A stretch of DNA of 64,000 nucleotides from Rhodoferax fermentans (GTDB lineage Bacteria > Pseudomonadota > Gammaproteobacteria > Burkholderiales > Burkholderiaceae_C), in the NCBI RefSeq assembly GCF_002017865.1, contig NZ_MTJN01000002.1:3782001-3846000 (forward strand), in the 5' to 3' direction. This document shows positions 53,442-61,321 of this stretch, piece by piece. The position numbers were made by a program, and so were the translations under genes. The notes beneath the pieces are model-generated. The model worked only from the letters and a program-made list of their open reading frames with translations, had not been told where the DNA came from and ran no database searches. Every line of letters begins with the position of its first letter. Position 1 is the first letter of the stretch.

Positions 53442-53996
53442 TCAGGCGCTGAACTTGGCAGCAACAGCCGCCACACGCTGGCCAAACAGCCGCGCGGTTT
53501 CCAGATCACCAGGCAGCATCTCGGCGGGTGATGCGTCCGACGGTGACTGCGCCATGGCGCCACTGAACGAGCCGACATAGTTGAGGTCGTTGCGCTGCGC
53601 CGCCTTGCTGTTGCTGGGCATCATGCCGGTGCCCACCCAGATACCGCTGTGTTGCATGGCCAGGGTGAACAGATAGTGCAAGGTGGACAACTTGTCGCCG
53701 TTCATGGTGGCACTGTTGGTGAAACCGGCAAACACCTTGTCTTTCCAGGCCTGGCCAAACCAGGGCTTGCTGGTGGCATCGGCAAATTTCTTGAACTGCC
53801 AGCTCACCGAGCCCATGTAAGTGGGGCTGCCAAAGATGATGGCGTCGGCCGCGTTCAATGTGGCCCAGCCAGCTTCGGACACGTTGCCGTCAGCGTCAAT
53901 CGCCACCAGCTCGGCGGCGGCGCCGTCAGCCACCGATTGCGCCATGCGCAGGGTGTGGCCGTAGCCGGAATGGAAAACAACTGCAACTTTGGCCAT
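53442..53996 (-). CDS. Flavodoxin/NAD(P)H:quinone oxidoreductase-like protein (WrbA family relative)
   Basis: The 184-residue flavodoxin-fold protein has the FMN phosphate loop near the N-terminus (AVVFHSGYGHTLRMAQ, residues 5-20). It also has the GSPTYMGSVSWQFKKFAD and VGTGMMPSN segments seen in WrbA-like FMN-dependent oxidoreductases. Predicted role: two-electron quinone reduction or flavin-dependent detoxification in the cytosol. It shares its direction with the pirin gene 68 bases upstream and has its own terminator. A LysR regulator is divergent from the pirin, so the pair may be one regulated unit. Confidence 0.85.
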   Translation of the reverse strand: MAKVAVVFHSGYGHTLRMAQSVADGAAAELVAIDADGNVSEAGWATLNAADAIIFGSPTYMGSVSWQFKKFADATSKPWFGQAWKDKVFAGFTNSATMNGDKLSTLHYLFTLAMQHSGIWVGTGMMPSNSKAAQRNDLNYVGSFSGAMAQSPSDASPAEMLPGDLETARLFGQRVAAVAAKFSA

Positions 53997-54064
53997 GAAA
54001 AACTCCTGATGAGGTTAAAAAGAAACAACTGACACTGTTCAAAACGACCCGGTGCACGGCTTCA

Positions 54065-54766
54065 TCAGGCCGACAGATCAAACACCAGCACCTCGGCACC
54101 CACACCGCCCGACAGGGTGAGCTGCGGCTCCCCGTCCAGCAATGCGGCGTCGCCTGCCTGCAGCGCGAGGCCATTGACTTGCAGCTCGCCGCGCACCAGA
54201 AACACATAGGCCTTGCGTTGTATGTCCAAGGCCAGATCGGCAGTTTGCCCGGTTTCGAACAAACCTGCATACAGGCGTGCGTCAGCGTGCAGGCTGACAG
54301 AACCCTGGGCACCGTCCGGTGAGGCCACCAGGCACAGGCGGCCCTGCTTGCGCTCGGTCTCAAAGGTTTTTTGCTCGTAGCCCGGTTCGATGCCTTGCAC
54401 ATTGGGCAGGATCCAGATTTGCAGGAAATGGGTGGTCTCGTCCGCTGCGTGGTTGTACTCGCTGTGCTGCACACCGCTACCCGCACTCATGCGCTGCACC
54501 TCGCCGGGCCGGATGGTCTGCACATTGCCCATGCTGTCCTTGTGGGCCAAGGCCCCCGACATCACATACGACACGATCTCCATGTCGCGGTGGCCATGGG
54601 TGCCAAAGCCCTTGCCAGGTGCAACGCGGTCCTCGTTGATCACCCGCAAATTGCCCCAACCCATGTGTGCCGGGTCGAAGTAGCCAGCAAAGGAAAAACT
54701 GTGGAACGACTTGAGCCAGCCGTGGTCGGCAAAACCGCGTTCTTGCGAAGGTCTGAGTTGGATCAA
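54065..54766 (-). CDS. Pirin family bicupin protein (YhhW type)
   Basis: The 233-residue bicupin has RPSQERGFADHGWLKSFHSF and the N-terminal cupin metal ligands in GTHGHRDMEIVSYV and GVQHSEYNH. YhhW-type pirins have quercetinase activity in vitro, and their natural substrate is unclear. Start choice: the TTG at 54764-54766 follows a perfect AAGGAG by five bases and gives MIQLRPSQ. The in-frame ATG at 54814 has no ribosome site and would run into the divergent promoter. It is probably regulated by the divergent LysR-type protein. Confidence 0.88.
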   Translation of the reverse strand: MIQLRPSQERGFADHGWLKSFHSFSFAGYFDPAHMGWGNLRVINEDRVAPGKGFGTHGHRDMEIVSYVMSGALAHKDSMGNVQTIRPGEVQRMSAGSGVQHSEYNHAADETTHFLQIWILPNVQGIEPGYEQKTFETERKQGRLCLVASPDGAQGSVSLHADARLYAGLFETGQTADLALDIQRKAYVFLVRGELQVNGLALQAGDAALLDGEPQLTLSGGVGAEVLVFDLSA

Positions 54767-54777
54767 GGTGACTCCTT
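54764..54777 (-). promoter_or_regulatory. Ribosome-binding site deciding a TTG start for the pirin gene
   Basis: On the minus strand AAGGAG (54772-54777), spacer TCACC, then TTG. This outweighs the absence of an ATG here. Confidence 0.75.
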
Positions 54778-54846
54778 GTGTGAATAGGACAATGGCCACT
54801 TTAGCCGGGCACACCTCTGCGATCTCCCTGAGGTTTTGATGGCATC

Positions 54847-54863
54847 ATTCAAATGTTTCGAAT
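54847..54863. promoter_or_regulatory. Candidate LysR-type binding site (T-N11-A dyad)
   Basis: ATTCAAATGTTTCGAAT is a dyad with ATTC/GAAT ends and an inner T-N11-A. It is 7-16 bases before the regulator's start codons in the divergent gap, where autoregulatory LysR sites usually lie. Confidence 0.5.
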
Positions 54864-54869
54864 AAAAGA

Positions 54870-55814
54870 ATGTCGACCATGCAAACCGCACGCAAGGTAT
54901 TGACCCCTGACGCGCTCGCCATGCTGCAAACCATTGCCGATACCGGCAGTTTTGCGGCCGCCGCGCGGGCCTTGGGCATGGTGCCCAGTGCCTTGACTTA
55001 CCGGGTCCGCCAGATGGAAGACGCGCTGGATGTGCTGCTGTTTGACCGCAGCTCGCGCCAGGCGGTGGCCACCCAGGCCGGACTGGAACTGTTGCGCGAG
55101 GGTGAACGCCTGCTGCAGGAGATTGATGCGGTGGCCAACCGCGTCAAACGTGTGGCCACCGGCTGGGAGCCGCAGTTCACCATTGCGGTGGACGCCATCA
55201 TCGCCAAGGCCACGGTGATGGAACTGTGTGAGCGCTTTCTGGAAGGCGCGCCACCTACCCGCATCCGCCTGCGCGACGAAACACTCTCGGGCACCCTGGA
55301 AGCACTGACCAGCGGCCAGGCCGACCTGGCTCTGGGTGTGGCCGACTTGACACAGAACGCCGCACTGCACAGCCATTTGCTCGGTGAGGTGCGTTTTGTG
55401 TTTGTGGTGGCACCACACCACCCGCTGGCCGACGCCACCGAACCGCTGTGTGATGAAGAGCTGCGCCAACACCGTGCCATTGCAGTGGCCGACACCATCA
55501 GCCGGGGTCGTGGCATGACGTTCGGACTGCTCGGTGGCCAGGACGTGCTGACCGTGGCCACCATGCAGGACAAACTCGACGCCCACATCCGCGGTCTGGG
55601 CTGCGGCTTTCTGCCCGAATCGATGGTGGTGGACCACCTCGCCACCGGGCGGCTGGTGACGCGCAGCACGGTGCGCGCCACCCGAGTCGTCAGCCTCAAC
55701 TACGCCTGGCGCGCCAGCAGCAGCACGCCCGGGCGGGCGCTGCAGTGGTGGCTGGACGTGCTGGGCAGTGCCACCACCCGCGCGGCTTTGCTGCAGCGGC
55801 ACCGGGGCGTGTAA
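54870..55814 (+). CDS. LysR-family transcriptional regulator
   Basis: The 314-residue product has an N-terminal winged helix (LTPDALAMLQTIADTGSFAA, then LGMVPSALTYRVRQMEDALD, LLFDRSSR) and a periplasmic-binding-like effector domain (about 95-310). ATG 54870 and ATG 54879 are both possible starts. It is divergent from the pirin and flavodoxin genes with a T-N11-A dyad in between, which makes these its likely targets (inference). The inducer is unknown. Confidence 0.9.
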   Translation: MSTMQTARKVLTPDALAMLQTIADTGSFAAAARALGMVPSALTYRVRQMEDALDVLLFDRSSRQAVATQAGLELLREGERLLQEIDAVANRVKRVATGWEPQFTIAVDAIIAKATVMELCERFLEGAPPTRIRLRDETLSGTLEALTSGQADLALGVADLTQNAALHSHLLGEVRFVFVVAPHHPLADATEPLCDEELRQHRAIAVADTISRGRGMTFGLLGGQDVLTVATMQDKLDAHIRGLGCGFLPESMVVDHLATGRLVTRSTVRATRVVSLNYAWRASSSTPGRALQWWLDVLGSATTRAALLQRHRGV

Positions 55815-55897
55815 AGTCGGTCACAGCGGCGGGAGACAACTTGCCCTTCACAACAACATCACCACGCCCACACTCTTTTACCTCTGGAGCAAACCAC

Positions 55898-56953
55898 ATG
55901 AACAAATCCCCTCGCATGCGCCAACACATCGCCATCATCGGCGCCGGTATGGCGGGCGTGACCTGCGCACGCACCTTGGTGCAAGCGGGCCACACCGTGA
56001 CCTTGTTCGAAAAAAGCGGCGGCCTGGGTGGCCGCATGGCCACCCGAGACAGCGCATTTGGCTCGTTTGACCACGGCGCCCAGTACTTCACCGCGCGCGA
56101 CCCGCGTTTTGTCATGGCGCTGGAAACCTCACCCCGGCTGGTCAAACGCTGGAGCGCCAACACGGTCCAGGTGATTGACGAAGCTGGCCAGATCAGCACC
56201 CCCAGCGCGCCGACCAGCGAGGCACATTGGGTGGGCGTGCCGGGCATGTCGTCCCTGGTAACGGGCTGGGCTGAGGACATCAAGGGGCCGAGCCAGATCG
56301 AGCTGCACACCCGCGTCACCCTGATCGAGCCCGATGCCCTCAAACCCGGGGCCTGGCAACTGCGTACCGAAGGTCCCGATGACGCGCGCCATGTGTACTC
56401 CGGATTTAACGCTGTTTTGTTGGCTATCCCCAGCCCCCAAGCGCAGAGTCTGCTACAAACTTCGAAGTTGGCCGAGTCCTGGCTGCCCTTGCTCGACGGG
56501 GTTGACATGGCACCCTGCTGGACGCTGATGCTGGCCTTCCCCCAGGCCATGCAACCCGATCTGTCGACACTGGGACCGCAGTGGAGCGCAGCGCGCAGCA
56601 AACACCACCGCATTGCCTGGCTGGCCCGTGAATCGAGCAAACCCGGACGCAGCCCGATTGAACGCTGGACGGTACAGGCCAGCGCCGACTGGTCACAGGA
56701 ACATCTGCAGGATGACCCGGTGCGGGTGCAGGCCAAGCTGCTCAAGGCCTTTGGCGAAGTCACCGGCATCCACGCCGAACCCGCGCTGGTGGACAGCCAG
56801 CGCTGGCTGTACGCCAAAACCCGCCAGACCCTGGGCCAGAGCCACTTGTTCAATGCCGAACTGGGCTTGGGCCTGTGCGGCGACTGGTGCCAGGGTTACC
56901 GGGTGGAAAACGCCTTTGTCTCCGGGCTGGAACTGGCACTCGCCGTCGTCTAA
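55898..56953 (+). CDS. FAD-dependent amine oxidase/renalase-like oxidoreductase
   Basis: The 351-residue product begins with a Rossmann FAD site (HIAIIGAGMAGVTCARTL, the GXGXXG motif, then a glutamate in TLFEKSGGLGGRMATR). It has the DHGAQYFTARDPRF segment characteristic of bacterial renalase-like proteins. The C-terminus closes the FAD site (LGLGLCGDWCQGYRVENAFV). Renalases oxidise isomeric beta-NAD(P)H; whether this homologue does is unknown. ATG 55898 gives a short N-terminus before the FAD motif. It lies 83 bases after the LysR gene on the same strand. Confidence 0.85.
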   Translation: MNKSPRMRQHIAIIGAGMAGVTCARTLVQAGHTVTLFEKSGGLGGRMATRDSAFGSFDHGAQYFTARDPRFVMALETSPRLVKRWSANTVQVIDEAGQISTPSAPTSEAHWVGVPGMSSLVTGWAEDIKGPSQIELHTRVTLIEPDALKPGAWQLRTEGPDDARHVYSGFNAVLLAIPSPQAQSLLQTSKLAESWLPLLDGVDMAPCWTLMLAFPQAMQPDLSTLGPQWSAARSKHHRIAWLARESSKPGRSPIERWTVQASADWSQEHLQDDPVRVQAKLLKAFGEVTGIHAEPALVDSQRWLYAKTRQTLGQSHLFNAELGLGLCGDWCQGYRVENAFVSGLELALAVV

Positions 56954-57085
56954 GCAGCCAACAGAGCACATGGGCCAGGCCTCAGACGGGCTGGCCATCG
57001 CTGCTCTTGTGGCCCATAGCACCCGTTTGAGGGCTGCGCCCGCACTGCGGGTGTCGCCCCAAAGCCACTGCTCACCGTGCCAACC

Positions 57086-58060
57086 ATGAGTCTCTACACC
57101 GGTCGCTTTGCCCCCTCACCCACCGGTCCCTTGCACGCTGGATCATTGGTGGCGGCCCTGGCCAGCTGGCTCGATGCACGCGCCCACGGCGGGCGCTGGC
57201 TGCTGCGTATCGAAGATGTGGACAGCAGCCGTTGCCTACCCGGTCTGGGCGAATTCATCTTGCAGCAGCTCAACCAGTGTGGGCTAGTTCCGGATCAGCC
57301 GCCCCAATACCAATCGCAGCGTAGCGGGCTCTACCAGCAGGCCTTGCAGGTCCTGGTGCAACGTGGTCTGGCCTACCGGTGCAGTTGCACCCGCAAACAG
57401 ATTGAGGCGGTGCTGGCCCAACACGGCACAGGCAAAGCACGCCATGGTGAACTGGTCTACCCCGGCACCTGCCGCTCTGCGCCACGCAGCGCCACCACCG
57501 GGGCCTGGCGCCTGCGCACCGACATATATATAAAAAATGTGCCCCTAGCCCTTATTAAAAAAGGGGATGCAGCTACTGATTCAATAGTATCCCCACACCA
57601 ACCCGACCTCTGCACCCAAGCCCTGCTGGGGCCCACCGAGTGGCTGGATCGCCGCCTGGGCCCACAGCAGCAGGACGTGGCCACGGTGGTGGGTGACTTT
57701 GTGCTGAAACGTGCTGACGGCTGTTTTGCCTACCAGCTCGCGGTTGTGGTGGACGATGCGGCACAAGGCATCACCGACGTGGTGCGGGGCGCGGATCTGG
57801 TTGACAACACCGCCCGGCAAATTTTGCTCCAGCACGCCCTGGGCCTGCCCACACCGCGCTACCTGCACACCCCGCTGGTGCTGGGCGCCAATGGCGAGAA
57901 ACTCTCCAAACAAAACGGCGCCGCCGCGCTGGACCTGCAGCAACCTCTGGCCGCGCTCAACCAGGCAGCCCAGACGCTGGGTCTGCTGCCACAGACAGGC
58001 TCCCTGGCCGAGGCGCTGGCGGCCTGGGTGGCCCAGTGGCCCAGCGCGCCACCCCGCTAA
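57086..58060 (+). CDS. gluQ: Glutamyl-Q tRNA(Asp) synthetase
   Basis: It transfers glutamate onto queuosine-34 of tRNA-Asp. The 324-residue protein is a truncated class I GlnRS-like enzyme without an anticodon domain. It has the HIGH-type motif ([18 protein letters not shown]), [11 protein letters not shown], the zinc cysteines (YRCSCTRKQ and YPGTCR), and the KMSKS-type motif [10 protein letters not shown]. Between WRLRTD and [13 protein letters not shown] it has an insertion of about 38 residues relative to the family as I recall it. The first part ([18 protein letters not shown]...) is encoded by an R1 repeat. A GTG at 57077 is an alternative start. Confidence 0.94.
   Translation: MSLYTGRFAPSPTGPLHAGSLVAALASWLDARAHGGRWLLRIEDVDSSRCLPGLGEFILQQLNQCGLVPDQPPQYQSQRSGLYQQALQVLVQRGLAYRCSCTRKQIEAVLAQHGTGKARHGELVYPGTCRSAPRSATTGAWRLRTDIYIKNVPLALIKKGDAATDSIVSPHQPDLCTQALLGPTEWLDRRLGPQQQDVATVVGDFVLKRADGCFAYQLAVVVDDAAQGITDVVRGADLVDNTARQILLQHALGLPTPRYLHTPLVLGANGEKLSKQNGAAALDLQQPLAALNQAAQTLGLLPQTGSLAEALAAWVAQWPSAPPR
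57525..57590 (-). repeat. R1 repeat copy inside gluQ
   Basis: ATATATAAAAAATGTGCCCC, TAGCCCTTATTAAAAAAGGG, GATGCAGCTACTGATTCAAT, AGTAT. Both A/T halves and the palindrome core are visible, in reverse orientation. It is strikingly A/T-rich against the surrounding gene and stays in frame. Confidence 0.85.
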
Positions 58061-58077
58061 CAGACTTCTCAAAACCC

Positions 58078-58115
58078 GCTGGTGTGCCCATAATGAAGCG
58101 GGAGCACACACCAGC
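58078..58115 (+). promoter_or_regulatory. Hairpin abutting the GGDEF-EAL start codon
   Basis: GCTGGTGTG (58078-58086) and CACACCAGC (58107-58115) are perfect 9-bp arms. The second ends at the base before the ATG, and the only Shine-Dalgarno-like GGGAG lies in the 20-nt loop. It could gate translation or be a protein-binding dyad. Confidence 0.6.
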
Positions 58116-61100
58116 ATGACACACCACCTGGAAGCCTCAATCGGGTTTGCTTGCGGGCCCACACCACAGCTTGTCACGGCCAGCGAGCCCATCCTGACGC
58201 TGCTGGGTGTGCCTGCGCGGGACTTCTTGGACGGTACCGTCAGCTGGACCGATCTGATCCACCCGGACGACCAGGATGTGGCCGAACAGCTGTTCACAGA
58301 GGCTGCTGGCCCACCCCATGGCAGCCTCAACATCCGCCTGCGCCATGCGGACGGCCGCATTCGCTGTTGCCGACTGCGCTACCGGCGCCAGCCGGAGCAC
58401 ATGCCGGTGGCGCTGCAGGTGCAGCTTGCCGATGCCCGCACGCTCTACCAGCACAACGCCCGGCGTTTGATGCCCAACTTTGTGGCCATGATGGAGAACA
58501 CCGATGACTTCATCTACTTCAAAGACCGCAACCACGTCTTCACCGGTGCCAGCCAGACCTTGGTGGGCATCACCGACCCGTCCGAGCACTGGCGTGACCT
58601 GATCGGCAAAACCGATTACGACGTGTTCCCAGAGGCCTTTGCCGATGTCTATTACCGCCTGGAAAAGCAGGTGTTTGCCGGTTTGCCGGTTGCCCACGAG
58701 GTGCAGGCCATTCCCACCCGTGATGGCCGCACCGGCTGGGTGGATAACCGCAAGTACCCGATCACCAATGCCCAGGGCGAGATCATCGGCCTGTTTGGTG
58801 TGGCCCGAGACATCACCGAACTCAAACTGACCAAAGACGCGCTGTCCGAGAGTGAACACCGCTTCAGAACCATTTTTGAGGAACTGCCCTCGATCTCGGT
58901 ACAAGGCTACAACCGGCAACGCCAGGTGATTTACTGGAACCGAGCCAGTGAGCAGCTGTATGGCTACACCCGCGAACAGGCGCTGGGCCGTCGGCTTGAA
59001 GACCTGATCATTCCCGAGCCCATGCGTGAGGCGGTGATTGGTTTTGTCGACGCCTGGACCCACGGCGGCCCGGCCATCGGCTCGGCCGAGCTGACACTCC
59101 AAGGCCGCGACAAGCAGCCGGTGGAGGTGTTCTCCAGCCATGTCATGCTGCACAGCGCGGCGGGTGAACCCGAGATGTACTGCATTGACATCGACATCTC
59201 CGAGCGCAACCGGGCCACACGCGAGCTGCGCGCCAGCGTGTCTTTTCTGCGCACCATCATCGATGAACTTCCTGATGCGCTGGTGCTCAAGGACCAGCGC
59301 GGCAACTTCCTGTTGTGCAACCAGGCTGTCGCCCGGCTCTACCACACCACGCCTGAGGCCATGGTGGGCAAACACGATGAGGATTTCGGCGTCAGCCCGG
59401 AGATGGCGGCTTTTTTCCGGGCCAGCACCCAGGCCATCATTGCCACCGGCACCACCCAGGTGGTGATGGAAGACAGCCGCGACGCCCTCACCGGCGAGGT
59501 GCGTCACCTGCGCACCATCAAGAAGCCACTCAAAGATGTCGATGGCCACGACCAAGTGCTGGTGCTGGGCCAGGACATCACCGACCTGGTGCGCGCCCAA
59601 CGCCAGGTGGCCGAGAGTGAACAGCGTCTGCAACATGTGATGGAAACCACACGCGAGGGCATCTGGGACTGGCATCTGCCCAGCAACCACGTCGTCCACA
59701 ACCGCCAGTGGTATGCCACCCTGCTCTACGCCGAACACGAGATCCCCCCCACCTCGGAAGCGTTTGTCACACTGATCCACCCTGAGGACCTGGAAGCGGT
59801 CAAGAAGCGCATCAACGAGCTGGTCAACGGCAGCAGCAACGACTACCACTCCGAGCACCGCCTGGTCCGCAAGGACGGCAAAGTCATCTGGGTGCAAGAC
59901 CGCGGGCGGGTGGTGACGCGTGATGCCCAAGGCCGGGCAGTGCGTATCGTGGGCAGCTACACCGACATCAGTTTCCAGAAGGAGCACCAGCAGTATCTGG
60001 AGCGCATCGCCCACTACGATCCGCTCACCAGCCTGCCCAACCGGGTGCTGCTGGCGGACCGCATGCAACAGGCCATGGCCCAGGGCAAACGCCGCGGTCG
60101 GCAGGTGGCTGTCGCCTACCTGGACCTGGACGGCTTCAAAACCATCAACGACCAGCATGGCCACACCATGGGTGATCTGTTGCTCACCAGCATTGCCAGC
60201 CAATTCAAGGCCATGATGCGAGAGGGCGACACCATCGCCCGGCTCGGGGGTGACGAGTTTGTTGCGGTGTTTGTCGACCTGGTCGACGTGCAGGACAGCG
60301 TGGCATTGATCCAGCGCTTGCTGGAAGTGGCCTCGCGCCCGACCGAAGTGGACGGCCTGATGCTCAAGGTCTCCGCCAGCATCGGTGTGAGCTTTTACCC
60401 GCAGGCCGAGGATACCAACGCCGACCAGTTGTTGCGCCAGGCTGACCAGGCCATGTACAACGCCAAACTGGCAGGCAAAAACCGCTACCACCTGTTTGAT
60501 GCCGAACACGACCGCCATTTGCGCGCCCGCAACGACACGCTGGATCGCCTGCAGCAGGCCTTGGACCAGCAGGAATTTGTGCTGCATTACCAGCCCAAAG
60601 TCAACCTGCGCAGCGGCAAGGTGGTCGGTCTTGAAGCCCTGATCCGCTGGCAACACCCTGAGCGTGGGCTGCTGGCACCGGGCGTCTTTTTGCCCGACAT
60701 CGAAGGTCATGCGCTCAGTGTGGCGCTCGGAGAGTGGGTGCTGACAACAGCGCTGGCCCAGGCCCAGGCCTGGGCTACGCTCGGGCTGAGCCTGGCGGTC
60801 AGTGTGAACATTTCGGCCCAGCACTTGCAGCAGCCCGATTTTGTCGACCGGCTCAAGCAGTGTTTGGCCGAGCACCCCGAGATGCCCCACGGCACGCTAG
60901 AGCTGGAAGTGCTGGAGACCACCGCGCTGGACGAAATCGATGCGGTGGCCGCTGTCATCCGCGAATGTGCGGCGATGGGAGTCCGTTTTGCGCTCGATGA
61001 TTTTGGCACCGGTTACTCCAGCCTGACCTACCTGAAACGCCTGCCTGCCCAGGTGTTAAAAATCGACCAGAGTTTTGTGCGCGACATGCTCGATGACCCG

Positions 61101-61316
61101 GAAGACCGCGCCATCGTGGAAGGGGTGCTGGGCCTGGCCCGTGCCTTTGGCCGCGAGGCCGTGGCCGAAGGCGCAGAAACCGCCGCCCACTGCCGCCTGC
61201 TGCTGCGGGTGGGTTGTGATCTGGCCCAAGGTTATGGCATCGCCCGCCCGATGCCTGCCGACGCGGTGCTGAACTGGGTCGAGGGCTGGCACCCCGACCT
61301 GGGTTGGTTAGGCTAA
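58116..61316 (+). CDS. Multi-PAS GGDEF-EAL cyclic-di-GMP signalling protein
   Basis: The 1066-residue soluble protein carries about five PAS-type domains: residues 1-120; MMENTDDFIYFKDRN (about 126 on); FEELPSISVQGYNR (about 252 on); IIDELPDALVLKDQRGN (about 382 on); METTREGIWDWHLP (about 508 on). A GGDEF domain follows (ARLGGDEFVAVF, near 708) and then an EAL domain (GLEALIRWQHPERG near 839, FALDDFGTGYSSL). Both catalytic signatures are intact, so it may make and degrade cyclic-di-GMP. There is no membrane segment. It starts 55 bases after gluQ behind a hairpin. The signal is unknown. Confidence 0.92.
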   Translation: MTHHLEASIGFACGPTPQLVTASEPILTLLGVPARDFLDGTVSWTDLIHPDDQDVAEQLFTEAAGPPHGSLNIRLRHADGRIRCCRLRYRRQPEHMPVALQVQLADARTLYQHNARRLMPNFVAMMENTDDFIYFKDRNHVFTGASQTLVGITDPSEHWRDLIGKTDYDVFPEAFADVYYRLEKQVFAGLPVAHEVQAIPTRDGRTGWVDNRKYPITNAQGEIIGLFGVARDITELKLTKDALSESEHRFRTIFEELPSISVQGYNRQRQVIYWNRASEQLYGYTREQALGRRLEDLIIPEPMREAVIGFVDAWTHGGPAIGSAELTLQGRDKQPVEVFSSHVMLHSAAGEPEMYCIDIDISERNRATRELRASVSFLRTIIDELPDALVLKDQRGNFLLCNQAVARLYHTTPEAMVGKHDEDFGVSPEMAAFFRASTQAIIATGTTQVVMEDSRDALTGEVRHLRTIKKPLKDVDGHDQVLVLGQDITDLVRAQRQVAESEQRLQHVMETTREGIWDWHLPSNHVVHNRQWYATLLYAEHEIPPTSEAFVTLIHPEDLEAVKKRINELVNGSSNDYHSEHRLVRKDGKVIWVQDRGRVVTRDAQGRAVRIVGSYTDISFQKEHQQYLERIAHYDPLTSLPNRVLLADRMQQAMAQGKRRGRQVAVAYLDLDGFKTINDQHGHTMGDLLLTSIASQFKAMMREGDTIARLGGDEFVAVFVDLVDVQDSVALIQRLLEVASRPTEVDGLMLKVSASIGVSFYPQAEDTNADQLLRQADQAMYNAKLAGKNRYHLFDAEHDRHLRARNDTLDRLQQALDQQEFVLHYQPKVNLRSGKVVGLEALIRWQHPERGLLAPGVFLPDIEGHALSVALGEWVLTTALAQAQAWATLGLSLAVSVNISAQHLQQPDFVDRLKQCLAEHPEMPHGTLELEVLETTALDEIDAVAAVIRECAAMGVRFALDDFGTGYSSLTYLKRLPAQVLKIDQSFVRDMLDDPEDRAIVEGVLGLARAFGREAVAEGAETAAHCRLLLRVGCDLAQGYGIARPMPADAVLNWVEGWHPDLGWLG

Positions 61317-61321
61317 ACGGC

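Noticed and set aside
56405..56465. R1-like pieces (GCTGTTTTGTTGGCTATCC) in the FAD oxidoreductase gene
   Set aside because: No core palindrome, and the protein segment VLLAIPSPQA is normal for the family.
58137..60890. A 917-codon open frame antisense to the multi-PAS GGDEF-EAL gene
   Set aside because: It mirrors the codon structure of a GC-rich gene, has no family motifs or ribosome site, and the sense gene has complete domains.
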